A model generated the notes under the pieces. It saw nothing but the letters and a program-made list of their open reading frames with translations, made no database searches and was not told the origin of the DNA. From Cordia subcordata (lineage: Eukaryota > Streptophyta > Magnoliopsida > Boraginales > Cordiaceae), in NCBI GenBank assembly GCA_028554755.1, contig JAPTOF010000006.1, positions 6,752,501 to 6,816,500 on the forward strand: 64,000 bases of DNA, given 5' to 3'. A program made the position numbers and the translations under genes. Below, in pieces: positions 12,453 through 24,350 of the stretch; the first letter of the stretch is position 1; every line of letters starts with the position of its first letter.

Positions 12453-13894
12453 GTGGAGAGGGGCGAGCAAAAATCGAACCGAACCGAAAATCGAACCGAA
12501 CCGAATTGAGTTCGGTTTATTCGGTTCGGTTCGGTTTTTTTAAGAAAAAAAAAATTGATCTATTCGGTTCGATTTGGGTAGCTAAAAGATTAACCGAATA
12601 GATCAAATTAACCGAATTATTAATTTTATATATTAAAAATATTTAATATTTTATATATGATATACATTTAAAAATACTATATATATATTATCATTTTAAA
12701 ATACTATATATTAATTAAGGCCCGGCAATTATTAATAAACTAAGCCCAAGCAGACCAATGAATTGCTTTCTTTTTTTAAACGATTCACTACACGCATATG
12801 GGCCATATAGTATTTAAAAAGAAATATTAAATATTTTTAATATATAATATGGCCCATTTCAAATGATATATAGTATTTTTAAATGCATATCATATATTAT
12901 AATACTATAATATTTAAAAATACTATATATATATATTATCATTTTAAAATACTATATATTATAATACTATATATATTATCATTTTAATATATATAATATG
13001 GCTTATTTCAAAATACTATAATATTCATTTAAAAAAAAATATTTAATTTAACATTTTAACCCTAAATCTAGAATCTCTAACGTATCACACACACACACTC
13101 TCCCTCTTTCCCCTCAGTCACTGCCTCTGCTTTCTCTAACTCTCGCAATCGCCGTCTCTGCCTTCAACCAAAATCTCAGCTCCTCAAATCTTCAACGAAG
13201 ACGAAGACAACCAGCACAAAGAGAAGAACTAACCACGACCAGGTACTCTTGTAGATCTTTTTTTTAAAGTTATCTTGTAGATTTTTTTCTTCAATTTCTC
13301 TGAAAGCTTTTCTTCAATACTCACTGCTGGATGTTTTCTTCCCCCATTTTTTGTTGTTTTCTTTTTTTTTTTAAGGAAAAAAAAATTGAATCTTTATATC
13401 TTGTTTGAAATTAAATTTTTGTATCAAAATTTTAAAAGGTCCAGGAAAAAAATTTTGTATGATGAAAGTAGGCGGCTAGGATCTGGGTGTTTGTTTTCTG
13501 TAAAAAGATTGAGAATATGTACATTATATATATATACACATAAAGAAAATCCAAGACCAACTTCATAACTAAACGAGAAAAAATGAAAAGAGGTAAACTT
13601 TTCTTTCTTAAATGCCACTTTCATTAACTTCGTTGAAGGATTTACACCACTTCTTTCCTTTTCCTGTAGTGAGAAGTTTACTTTAATTTTGTAAGCACTA
13701 AAGTAATCTAAATCACTTTGAAGAATAGCCGTGTTGCATGATTTAAGGGATCTTATAATTAATTAATACAGGATTAAAAACTTAGCATTTTGTCATTGTA
13801 TATGTGGTCTTCCAATAACAATTGGCAAGATCTAAATATTTAATTATTTTCACGAGGAGAAATTATTCATCTTAGTATTACTTTTCCGAGCATG

Positions 13895-13994
13895 GGTTTT
13901 TTTTTTAGCCCCGTCCCCAACTCAACCCTATGTTTTCCATGATATTTGAACCAAGACCTCACTCCTTTAGTAGTAATCTCAACCACTTGACCAA
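13895..13994 (-). mobile_element. SINE inside the hAT intron
   Basis: On the minus strand this begins near GGTCAAGTGGTTGAGATTAC, continues through AAGGAGTGAGGTCTTGGTTC (B-box-like) and ATCATGG, and ends in an A-rich tail (the T-run at 13898-13906 on the plus strand). The flanks TTCCGAGCAT (13885-13894) and TTCCGATACAT (13995-14005) look like an eroded TSD. It shares the order of conserved blocks with the SINEs at 7424 and 35331. It must have arrived after the hAT element. Confidence 0.65.
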
Positions 13995-14433
13995 TTCCGA
14001 TACATTGATAGTAGCCTGATCATTCCTAAACATTTAATTATCATGAGAATATTAAGGAGTAAAACGGAATGTACAATTTGAATGAATTGTGAAATTGAGT
14101 AGTATGTAATACAGGCGCTAGGGAAACCATGCATGCAGGGCTTAAAAGCTGGGGTGGGCACTTGTAAGTTGTAATGAGAGGTCTCTGCAGACAAATAGAA
14201 TAAAGACGATTGGCATAACAATTATAAAAATAGGACCCTACATTATTTGATGATGTCCATATGATAACTTCTCAATGAATTAAGTTAAAGAGTTGCGACA
14301 CATGTAATTTTGTAGAACCCAATATTGTGTCTGTTTTGTACATCTGTACATCTCTCTACTGTTGAGTAAGACCATTACTTTTATAGAAATAAATGGCTGT
14401 ATTCATCCTATCTTATTGTTGCATTTGATGTAG

Positions 14434-16632
14434 ATGTCACAAGTCGGTGATTTAGATAACATAGAGGAGAACATGGAAGGCAGTCAGCCTCAACCTACAA
14501 GTGAAGCCGGCACAGTAACTTCAAAACCAAAAAGAAAAGCCATGAAACCGAGATCGGAGGTGTGGGATCACTTCACTAAGTTTACCAATGATGAAGGAGA
14601 GATAAAAGGTAAGTGCAATTATTGTGCTAGAGAATTTTGTTACAATCCAAAGAAAAATGGGACTACTGCTTTGAGATCTCATATGTCAAATTGCAAAAAA
14701 TTTCCTCATAGTGTAGACACGAAGCAAACTCAATTGAGCTTGCAAGCCTCTTTGACGGGTCAAGTAGGGGATACTCGAGAATGTACTTTAGGGGCATGGA
14801 GATTTGACCAAGAGGCCATTAGAAAAGCTTTTACTTTCATGATTATTGTTGATGAGCTACCTTTTAAGTTTGCAGAGGGTTTTGGTTTTAGACATTTTAT
14901 GTCTCAAGCATGCCCTAGGTTTCGTATTCCTTCACGTTAGACAGTGTCGAGAGATTGTTATGAGCTTTATTTTTCTGAAAAATTAAAGTTGAAAAAAATG
15001 TTCAAAGAGACTGATCAAAGAGTGTGTCTCACTACTGATACTTGGACATCGCAACAAAGAATTAATTTTATTTGCCTCACAGCCCATTGGATTGACAATG
15101 GATGGAAATTGCATAAAAAGATAATTAATTTTTGTCCAATTTCTAGTCATAAGGGGAAGGACTTGGGTAGAGAAATTGTGGGTTGCTTGAATGATTGGGG
15201 AATTGATAAGGTGTTCACAATGACAGTTGATAATGCAAGTTCCAATGATGTTGCAATTGGGTTTTTAAGGGAAAAGATTAATCAATGGGGAACTAGCATT
15301 ATGAAATGTGCCCATCTTCATATGAGATGCATTGCTCACATAGTTAATTTGGTGGTTACTGATGGATTGAAGGAGATTGGGGATTGGGGATTCGGTCAAG
15401 CGAATTAGAGATGCTGTACGTTATGTTAGACAATCTCCAGCTAGGTTGAGGAAGTTTAAAGAGTGTGCTGAAAATGAAAAAGTTCAATGTAAAAACTCAT
15501 TGTGCCTAGATGTCTCTACGAGGTGGAACTCAACTTATTTGATGATAGAGACTGCTGAAAAATATGAACTTGCATTTAGAAGTTTTGAAAATCAAGAACC
15601 TGCATTTAGATATGAGTTGAAAGATGAATTTCATGCATGTAAAAGATGAATAATGCTAGACGAATGTTGATTTACTTGAGAGTTTTTTATTCACTCACTT
15701 TAAAAGTTTTTGGTTCCTTGTATGTTACCTCTAATAGATTTTTTCAAGAAATTTTTGGGGTTCATACACTATTGCAAGAGATGTTGGATGAGGATGATTC
15801 AGATGTAAGAATGATAGCATTGAGAATGAAACAAAAATTTGACAAATATTGAGGGGATCCTAAAAAGATGAATCTGATGATTTATTTAGCTGTTGTACTT
15901 GATCCTTGACAAAAGCTGGACCGTGTAAAATTTGCCATTTCGAAAATGTATAATGGTGAAATAGGAATTGAAATGGGGAATAATGTTAAAGAGTTGATAT
16001 ATTCTTTGTTCTATGAATACAAGAACAAGCTAGCACCTAAAGAACATGGTGAAAAAAGAAGTGATCAGGACATGGACGTGAGCATAGAAACTGATGATGC
16101 TGCAAAGAAAGCTTGGATTAAGATGCAATTAGAATACAAGAGATGCAAAATGGAGAAAGGTGGAGAGAGTAGTAGTAAATCAGAATTGGATAAGTACCTT
16201 GGTGAAGACATTGAACAAGAAAATGATGAGTTTGACATATTAGAGTGGTGGAAGATTAATAGTTCTAGATTTCCCATCCTTTCTATTATGGTTAGAGATA
16301 TATTGGCCATTCTAATCTCCACTGTTGCATCAGAGTCTGCATTCAGCACTGGTGGTCGTGTTCTTGATGTATTTAGAAGCTCTTTAAGTCCTAAATTGGT
16401 ACAAGCTTTGCTATGCGCACATGAATGGCTTCATCTCTCATCAGTACCAATTAATGTTGAAGAAGATTTACAAGAGATTGAGAAATTTGAAAAAGGTAAT
16501 ATGTCATGTATTTAGTTTATTTTTCCTCACTTTTTAGTTATATACTCTTTAGTTTCATTATTGATTTATAAATTTGGTTTCTTTTCAGGGTTGCAAAATG
16601 TTGCTTTGGAGCCAGCACTTGAGATTGTATGA
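14434..16632 (+). pseudogene. hAT transposase, RICESLEEPER-like, inactivated
   Basis: A 5' non-coding exon ends at 13242 (CCAG/GTACTC) and the intron ends at TGTAG just before the ATG at 14434. The N-terminus carries a BED zinc finger (WDHFTKF, CNYC and a distal H-C pair, about residues 45-90). The middle part is the RNase-H-like transposase region. The C-terminus holds the hAT dimerisation domain (LEWWKINSSRFPILSIMVRD, then STVASESAFSTGGRV). A short last intron (16496-16588) leads to a terminal exon that stops at 16630-16632. The frame is broken by TAG at 14938, TGA at 15850 and TGA at 15907, by a 7-bp duplication (ATTGGGG at 15376-15382 and 15383-15389), and by a compensating shift near 15645. 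The stops are each reachable by one C-to-T or G-to-A change. No active protein is expected. Confidence 0.9.
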
Positions 16633-17417
16633 ACAGTTGAAACAATTTGAATAGAGCCACTTAATGTTATTGGGACTTTTATTGTTATTTGAACAATTGA
16701 AGCTATTGAGACTTTGTAATGTTAATGTTGTTAGAACTATTAGTTTAAACATCGTATTTCTTGTTGTGGGAACTTAAGCATATTGTTGACTTCTTGTTGT
16801 GATCACTTGTGGGGACTTTAGTTTTAATATTGTATTTCTTGTTGTGAGACTTTATGACTTTATGTTACATCTTATGTTGTTGAGACTTTGAAAATTTAAA
16901 TATTGTATTTTATTTGTTGGTGTTACATTAGGTGCCTTTACACTATATAAATTTATAATTATATAGCTTAATTGAGCTTTTTAATTTGTAACAGGTTTTG
17001 TTGTATTTGATACAAAAATGTATTATTTTTCATCTTTAGCTTTTTCTTGCTCAATTTTGATTTTCACCAAATCGAATAGGCCAAAATGTATTCTGATTTC
17101 GATTTTTTCAGTTTTCCAGCAATTCGGTTCGGTTCGGTTCGGTTTTTAGAATTAAAAAACTTCGGTTCGGTTCGGTTTGGTCTATTCGGTTCGGTTAATA
17201 ACCGAATGCTCACCCTTGGAGATTTAGAACTCAAATTCAACTCGTTTCCATTTTTTCTCATTCGGTTTGAGTTGTTCTTTTTCTAAATTTATGTAGCAAT
17301 CTGTCGAAGAACAACTATACGCGGTTGTGCTTTGAAAGCTTCTGCATTTTACTTCATGTGTTTTCTCAGAATAGCATAAAACCTTGTATGATTTCAAAAC
17401 TCATTAATACTCATATG

Positions 17418-17602
17418 TGAAAGAAAAATAACGTTGAATATTGCTTGATGATTTTTCTGTGCAGTACAGCACTCCTTATAAAGGAGTTTACAATAGTCAT
17501 AATTGTTGAAATTAAGCGTAATTGAGGAAACAAAAGGAGGGAAAGAATCAAATAATTATTTTATAGCCATGGAAAGAAATCAATCATTGCCAATCTTTAT
17601 CA
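17418..17602 (-). repeat. 3' LTR of the minus-strand Copia element
   Basis: This 185-bp repeat starts with TGAAAG and ends with TTATCA on the plus strand, giving TG...CA ends. The stop codon of the polyprotein (TGA, 17600-17602 read on the minus strand) coincides with the first three bases of this LTR. Against the other LTR there are six substitutions. Confidence 0.95.
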
Positions 17603-20600
17603 TGCCCCAGCAAGCAAAGCCGGATCTGTTATGGCGAGCTTGGCCCGTAGCTTTTGGAACCGTGCAATGGACAAACCTTTGGTAAAAACATCAGCAAGTT
17701 GATCCACCAAGGAAATGAAGCTGACTTGCAATTGTTTGGCAGCGACCTTTTCGCGAACAAAATGCACATCTATCTCGATGTGCTTGGTGTGAGCATGGAA
17801 TACAGGATTAGCAGTGAGGTAGGTTGCACCGATATTGTCACACCAAAGAATGAGTGGTCGCGAAGGAGAGAATCCAAGTTTAGTTAACAGAGACACAAGC
17901 CAACAAATTTCAAAGGTAGTGTAGGCAACTGCCCTATACTCAGCTTCTGTGCTAGAATGAGCAGTGGTACTCTGTTTCTTTGCAGACCAGGAGATGAGAT
18001 TAGGACCTAAGAATATGCAATAGCCACTTGTGCTGCGTTTGTCGTCCGGGAAGCCTGCCCAATCGGAGTCAGAGTAGGCATGGATGTCAAAAGTGGTAGA
18101 GCGCCGGAGATGAAGGCCAAGATGTCTTGTTCCATTGAGATACCGTAATATGCGTTTGACTGCAGTCCAATGAGTGTTTGTTGGTTTGTGCATGAATTGA
18201 CAGACCTTATTGATAGCCAAGGTGATGTCTGGACGAGTCAAACTGAGATATTATAGGGCCCCAACCACACTGCGAAAATGAGAAGGATCTGGGTGCGGGT
18301 CCTCATCATGTTGAGATAGTTGCTAATTAGGGGCTATGGGAGAAGCAACTGGTTTTGCTTCAGAAAACTTTTCGCGATAGAGCAGGTCGGTCGTATATTG
18401 CTTTTGGGTCATAAATAGTCCATTAGAAGTCTTTAGAACCTGCACACCAAGAAAATAAGACAAACTCCCAAGATCTTTGAGAGCGAATTCAGTATGCAAA
18501 GAATTGATGGTAGAAGTAATTGTTTTGAAGCAATTTCCTGTAAGAATAATGTCATCAACATAAACAAGCATGAGTAAAATAACATTTGATTTGCGAAATA
18601 TAAATAGAGAGGGGTCTGCTTTAGAGGAAACAAACCCAATATGATGGAGAAAACAACTGAGTCGAGCAAACCACTGGCGAGGAGCTTGCTTGAGTCTATA
18701 TAGTGTTTTCTTAAGTTTGTAAACGTGTGTGGGGTACGTAGGTTCAACAAATCCTGGAGGTTATGCCATGTAGACATCTTCTTCTAAAAAACCATGCAGG
18801 AAAGCATTGTTTACGTCCAATTGTCGAAGATCCCAATTGTGAGAGACAGTAAGAGCAAGAATGAGACGGACAGTAGTGTGTTTGACAACAGGACGAAAAG
18901 TCTCTGTGTAGTCAACACCTTGTTCTTGACTGAACCCTTTTGCTACAAGTCTAGCCTTGAAGCATTCAATAGAACCATCTGGTTTTCGTTTAATGCGAAA
19001 CACCCATTTGCAGCCAATGATATTGCTAGTAGAGGGTTTTGAGACTAATTCCCAAGTTCCATTATGAATTAAAGCATTATATTCTTGTGCCATTGCAGCA
19101 CGTCAATGAGTATGTTTATGAGCTTGGCTAAAGCACGTAGGCTCAAATTCACTAGGCCGATCAGTGTGTGCATGAAACACAATATAGTCAGAAAACTTTT
19201 TAGAAATGCAAGTGTTAGTTTTGGATCGGGTGACCATTTGATGCGTGTTAGTGACGGTAATGGGAACAGGGTTGGGTAAATCCAAGGTGATTTGGGGAGG
19301 CATAGTCGAAGGAGAGGAAGAGGACTGACCATGGCACGAGTTAGAGCAAGAGGACGAGGGAGAAGAGGCAGGCGAGTGTGTGTGAGATGGAGAAGGATTG
19401 GAGAATGTGCTGCTGGAGGTTGGTGATACGTAGATAGTAAAAGCTAAGGGAGATGATGAAAGAGTTGCGTTGTCAGTTGGAGAGGGGCGAGGAGAGCTAA
19501 TAGTATGGGATATTAAATGGGATGGGGTCGAACAAGGAGGAGACACGACAGCATTAGGAGAGTATGGTAAAGGGTCAGAGAATGGTGGTGATGGCGCGAG
19601 AGAGGGAGTAGGAGATGGAGATACAGAAGAGTAGTCCATAGGGAAGAAAGATAGATGGGAAAGAGTTTGAGAAGTATTGGGTGCGTGGACAGTGGGTGGA
19701 AAGGAGTTAAGTGTACGAAAGAGGAAGACCTCTTCACTAAAGACGACATGTATAGAGATATGCACCCGATTTGTGTGAGGGTCAAGGTATCGATAGCCCT
19801 TGTAGCTGTTAGCATACCCCAGAAAGATGCAGGGTATTGATTTAGGACTTAATTTGTCCAATCTACTAGGACCTAAGTATGGAAAACATAAGCACCCAAA
19901 TGATCGAAAAGGCCATAATCTGGTGACTTGTGATAAAGTTTGAAAAATGGAGAGTCATTTTTTAATACTGGGGTGGGAAGATGATTTATTAAGAAAACTG
20001 TTGTGAGAAAAGCTTCCAACCAATATTTTTTAGGCATGTGAGCATCGAACATTAAAGTTAAGTCCATTTCAGTAATGTGTCGGATTTTACGTTCAGCAAG
20101 GCCATTCTGTTCCGGGGTATAGGGACAGGAAATAAAATATTGAATACCATTTTTGTGCATAAAATGAGAGAAAGATCCTTGAACTAACTCACGAGCGCCA
20201 TCACATTGAAAGGATTTAATACGAGTAGAAAAAAGATTTTCAACTAAATTTTCAAACTTGACAAAAACATCGAAACATTCATTTTTTTTGTGAAGCGGAT
20301 ACATCCAAGTGTACCTAGTATAGTCATCAATAAACAAAATAAAGTAGCAAAAGCCAAAAACAGAAGATACGAGGGATGGTCCCCAAATGTCACAATGAAT
20401 AAGTTCCAAAACAGACTTAGATCTAGGGGTAGAGGTATGAAATTCTAGGCGATGACTTTTACCGAGTTGACACGTAGGACAAACCTTGTTGGTACGTTTG
20501 AAAGTAGAGACTAGTTCAGAGTGCTTAGATTGAAGAAGGGACTGCACGTGAGTAGAGGGATGTCTCAGTCGAGTATGCCATAAATCAGCAGAAGCACGTT

Positions 20601-22071
20601 CGATGTAGAAGGTGACAAGATTTCTGGATGGAGAGTGAACGGGAAAAATATATAAACCGGATTCAGTATGGCCTCGTAAGAGTTCCTTGTTGGTGCGGAG
20701 GTCCTTGACAACACAATAAGATGGAAAGAATTCTAGTGAGACATTATTATCTGCCGTAAATTTGGAAACAAATAGCAAATTCTTCGTTAGGTGGGGAACA
20801 TGGAGGACAACAGGAAGGGATAAGTGTTTATTGTTGGCCGATAAGAATGCACTACCAGTATGAATAATGGGAATAGACTTGCCATCGCCAACAACAACTT
20901 GATCCGAACCATGATAGGGCTTTATTTGTTGGAGAAGAGTTGAATCTGTGGCCATGTGGGATGTTGCACCAGAGTCTAGAACCCAAGAAACCATAGAAAA
21001 GGGAGTGGGAATAAGGGGAGGGAGTGAGGAAGATTGAGTGTTATGAAATCCAGCAAACTGGGAGCGTGAGTGTTGGACTTGAGGAGCAACAGATGGATTG
21101 AAACGACTATAACATTTTGCAGCAACATGTCCAATCTTTTGACAAATTTGACATTTCGGACGCCGTTTGCCTGAGTGAAAAGTGGGTGTTTGAGTCGTAC
21201 CTGGAATAGAAGAGGGATTGCGTGTTGGTGACAGGGACTGACGAGAGGCAGCTTGCCAGAGTAGTGCTTGCTTAGGGATGGAAGCACTTTGCAGTTGGGA
21301 GACGAAGGCTGGTACAGATGATATTGTAGCACCATTGGAGTCAGATTCATCACTGAGAAGACACTGCTTATGCAGTAGTAACTTGGCACGAAGTTGCGAA
21401 AAAGAGATAGGCGTCACCAAGTTCGCTATGGAAGTTATAAAGGGGCGATACTCTTTGGGCAAGCCATCAAGAGTAATGAGAACTAACTCTGAATCAGATA
21501 CAGGACCGCCAATCGCAGTAAGACTAGAAGAGAGGAAGCGAAGTTGTTGAAGGTATTCAATGATAGAGAGAGTATTCTTTTTAGGGAAACGTAATTGATT
21601 GCAGAGCAGAGATTGGCGCGCAAGTGATTGATGGAGGAACATCTCCTCTAAGGACGACCAGAGTTCGAAAGCAGTTTCAAATCCAAGAATTTGATGAGCA
21701 AGTGATTCAGAGAGAGTGGTTGTGATACAGGCAATAACAAAGCCATTTGATCGCTCCCATTCAGCAGCAGAAACAGAAGACGAAGGAGTTGTTGGCGAAG
21801 TAGTGGCAGAAGCATTTGGAGAAGAAGAGGATGTATCAGCAGGAGTGTCGGTGGTGAAGGAATTAGAGAGAATGGTGGGGTGTTTGGGAATGAGAGTAGT
21901 GGCAGAAGGATAAGAGAGGGACCCATTGACATATTTGGTGAGGTCATTGAAATAGAAGAAGTTGAACATCTGGGTTTTCCAGACGAGATAATTGTTTTGA
22001 TCAAGAGTAATAGAGATAAAAGTTTTGATTGTGGCGGCTGATTGTGAAAAAGAGAAGGCAGAGGATGCCAT
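17600..22071 (-). pseudogene. Copia gag-pol polyprotein, inactivated
   Basis: The start is the ATG at 22071, just after an A-rich tract on the coding strand. In order: an N-terminal gag region (LDQNNYLVWKTQ, about residues 23-34), a CCHC zinc knuckle (CQICQKIGHVAAKC, about residue 304), aspartic protease (WVLDSGATSHM, about residue 362), the HHCC zinc domain (LWHTRLRH...CPTCQLGK), the integrase core (CDIWGP onwards), a Ser/Pro-rich linker (19200-19700), reverse transcriptase with YVDD at 18551-18562, and RNase H (SDSDWAG, then STEAEYRA). A frameshift lies near 19900-19912. In-frame stops lie at 19103-19105, 18761-18763, 18323-18325 and 18251-18253. The element cannot make a complete polyprotein. 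Confidence 0.93.
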
Positions 22072-22126
22072 TTTTTTTTTTTTTTGAAGCTACAGGTCGA
22101 CAGGAGAGACGTTAAGTTGAGAGAAG

Positions 22127-22136
22127 TCTGATACCA
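22127..22136 (-). other. Primer-binding site (initiator tRNA-Met)
   Basis: Read on the minus strand it is TGGTATCAGA, directly abutting the 5' LTR. This is the usual minus-strand DNA priming site of plant Copia elements. Confidence 0.9.
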
Positions 22137-22321
22137 TGAAAGAAAAATAACGTTGAATATTGCTTGATGATTTTTCTGTGCAGTACAGCACTCCTTATAA
22201 AGGAGTTTACAATCGTAATGATTGCTGAAATTAAGCGTAATTGAGGAAACAAAAGGAGGGAAAGAATCAAATAATTATTTTACAGCCATGGAATGAAATC
22301 AATCATTGCCAATCTTTATCA
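22137..22321 (-). repeat. 5' LTR of the minus-strand Copia element, with TATA palindrome
   Basis: This 185-bp LTR has TG/CA ends. At 22189-22206 it holds a near-perfect palindrome, ACTCCTTATAAAGGAGT, whose centre is a TATA-like core, the likely retroelement promoter on the minus strand. Its outer edge lies 185 bp beyond the stop codon of the C2-domain gene, so the element landed in or next to that gene's 3' UTR. Confidence 0.93.
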
Positions 22322-22506
22322 ATATGTTATAAAAAAAAACATTGTTAATACCCAGCTTATGATTTAAAGAATGTCGCACAAGAGGTATTAGCGAGTTTAA
22401 AAAAACAGAAGGTTTTATACATTTTTGACAAAACACATTTTGCCAGGATGCAAGACACTCTGCTGTGTACATTTTCCGTGGAACAACGAGGCTATAACCA
22501 GAAGGG

Positions 22507-23553
22507 CTAAGCTGAATTTGCCTCACTAGACCTATTCTTTTTGCTTTTGCTATCAACAACAGGTTTTGTGGAACCGCTATCACTATCGCCACAGACAATG
22601 GTGAACTCAAACCCGTATGCATTTCCAAAACACGAACACAAGCTTCCCCCGGACCGCCTCCTGGGGAGTCTCTTGATCGACCGAGAGTCGTCGTCATCCT
22701 CTTCGCTCTTCGATTCGGCCTCCTTCCTCCACCTGCCGGCATTCGTTGTCAAACCTTTTGCAGCAGCTTCCTCTGCTGTCAATTCCTCCAGTATGCAGCT
22801 CTCTGATTCATCTGCTTTGGCTTTTGGCGCTGCTGCTTGTGGCTTAGACTTCTGAGCAATTTCTGCAGCCACAATTGAGGCAGATGGTCCTACATCCGAG
22901 CACAATTCTGAACCATTGTAGATTGACCCTGGATTCCCTGGAAACTCTTCATTGTTAACCTCACTACTGCCATGGCTTAAAGATCGCCATAGATGAACCT
23001 TCGGGTTCATTTGCTGTCTAATTTGACCCTCATTATTCTCAGTTTTCTCCAATGCTGGCATGCTCCGCATTGTGCTATCAACAAGCGAAACGCCCATGTT
23101 GAGGATTCCCTGAGGACCACCGGACGGGCGGCGAATTTGTAATGCAACGTATCTCATGTTTCCGGACTGGTATTGTTCCGGGGTGATCAGATTGCTTATC
23201 AGAACCCGAACGGTTCCGACGATCACAGAGCGGAACCACGAGACGGCGTAGATTTCCACGTTGACTACAGCGTCTTCCGATGAGAGAAACTCATCGTCGA
23301 CACGGAACGCGAATTTATCGTTCCATGTTGGGTTGATGTGGCCTTTGTGATCAACGCACGTGGTCTTCTTGCGGTTGGGTTGAACCCAGGTGACAGCATA
23401 AGGCCGCATTGATTTGGACACAGGGAATAGGTCTTGGGCGGAGATGAGGGTGATTTCAAGAAGGCGAGAGGCCGTAGGCGGAGGCTGGTAAGAAATCGAC
23501 GATGATAATGTGACGGTGGAGGAGGCCGGTGGGACGGGATTCGTCGATTCCAT
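22507..23553 (-). CDS. C2-domain protein, SRC2/BAP-like, single exon
   Basis: An intact 348-codon frame on the minus strand. After a Ser/Pro-rich lead (residues 1-28), a C2 domain runs from about 29 to 150, starting with LLEITLISAQDL and including INPTWNDKFAFRV, VNVEIYAV and VGTVRVLISNL. C2 domains of this plant group bind phospholipids, often with Ca, at membranes. The middle (about 170-300) is charged and probably disordered, with an acidic patch (SEEDDDDSRS). Near the C-terminus is a Cys/Gly segment, GGSLCSCFGNAYGFEFTIVCG, that could be lipid-modified or membrane-associated (inference). There is no transmembrane helix or signal peptide. The ATG at 23553 gives a complete domain and no upstream in-frame start is needed. 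Neighbours: the Copia LTR lies 185 bp downstream, and a divergent broken gene starts about 0.8 kb upstream. The exact biological role is unknown. Confidence 0.88.
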   Translation of the reverse strand: MESTNPVPPASSTVTLSSSISYQPPPTASRLLEITLISAQDLFPVSKSMRPYAVTWVQPNRKKTTCVDHKGHINPTWNDKFAFRVDDEFLSSEDAVVNVEIYAVSWFRSVIVGTVRVLISNLITPEQYQSGNMRYVALQIRRPSGGPQGILNMGVSLVDSTMRSMPALEKTENNEGQIRQQMNPKVHLWRSLSHGSSEVNNEEFPGNPGSIYNGSELCSDVGPSASIVAAEIAQKSKPQAAAPKAKADESESCILEELTAEEAAAKGLTTNAGRWRKEAESKSEEDDDDSRSIKRLPRRRSGGSLCSCFGNAYGFEFTIVCGDSDSGSTKPVVDSKSKKNRSSEANSA

Positions 23554-24350
23554 TGCGCCGTCCGCTCTCAGGACGACGATCCGGCTTCAATGGATGAGGA
23601 AAAGCGTATTTTGTCGAAATTGGACGGTTGCAACCCATCAGGGGAGCTAATTATGGTTAATGTTTCTGAACCAGTAATTTTCGGCCTTTTGACTGTTTTC
23701 ACAAACGTTTGTTGTTTCTCTTCCCTTTTTTTTCTTCTTCTAACTTGCTTTCTAACAAAATTGCGAGAGAAAATAGAAAAAAAAATGTGTTTGTTGAATT
23801 AACTAAATTGTGACAATAACTAATTAACTAAATTGATTCATCTAATTAACTGAGTGACGTGTTCTTCAGTAAACAGGAGTTGTTTGACTAATGACCTGCA
23901 ATGTTAGAGCCTGCTTATAAGTAATTGATGTATCAGTAATTTTTTATCCTTATAAACAAATAATGAAGAAATAGAAAAGTGTTTAGATAAAACACATTTA
24001 TAAGCTATTTATACAGTTGGCAAATATGTATTTATAAACAGTAGTTTTTTAAAAAAAATTAAAATAACTAATGAGGACTTTTCATTTGACAATATTGTAA
24101 AACAAAATTAGGTCTTAAGGAATGTAAATTTCTTTTTATTTGGTCACCTTTATTGCTTATAACCAGTTAAAAATTTGGATATGTAACTGTACTAGGTACT
24201 GAAATTTGGTGTATTTAAGTAATGCTGTCTTTGTTGATGCAACAATCATTTGATTGTTTTATATAATCTAAAGAGATTCATAGAATTTATCTGTCGGCCA
24301 AGGGTTCGGGTTTCGCGGGTTTTGGGCGAATTCATCAGCTATTTCAAGTT
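23554..24350. other. Divergent intergenic region between the C2 gene and the broken plus-strand gene
   Basis: This interval of about 0.8 kb must hold the promoter of the C2 gene (minus) and that of the ancestral gene beginning near 24.35 kb (plus). It is AT-rich. I do not see a TATA box I would commit to. An open frame at 23590-23802 is probably chance. Confidence 0.5.

Larger units (their letters stand above)
12461..17215 (+). mobile_element. Decayed hAT-superfamily transposon, 4.75 kb
   Basis: The left end GGGCGAGCAAAAATCG and the right end (reverse complement GGGTGAGCATTCGG) form short imperfect terminal inverted repeats. The flanking 8-mers GTGGAGAG (12453-12460) and TTGGAGAT (17216-17223) agree at 6 of 8 positions, as expected for an old 8-bp TSD. 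Both subterminal regions are packed with CGGTT/AACCG motifs (12470-12620 and 17120-17205), the arrangement that hAT transposases bind. The element encodes a RICESLEEPER/DAYSLEEPER-like transposase, now inactivated, and carries a SINE in its 5' intron. Confidence 0.88.
17418..22321 (-). mobile_element. Ty1/copia LTR retrotransposon (Ale/RE1-like), 4.9 kb
   Basis: Two 185-bp direct repeats bound the element and the flanks carry a perfect 5-bp TSD, ATATG (17413-17417 and 22322-22326). Transcription would run on the minus strand. The primer-binding site next to the 5' LTR (22127-22136) reads TGGTATCAGA on that strand, complementary to initiator tRNA-Met. I compared the LTRs by eye and found 6 substitutions in 185 positions, pointing to a moderately old insertion. 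The domain order protease-integrase-RT-RNaseH is copia-type. The short LTRs suggest the Ale lineage, which I infer and did not test. The polyprotein is broken. Confidence 0.95.
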
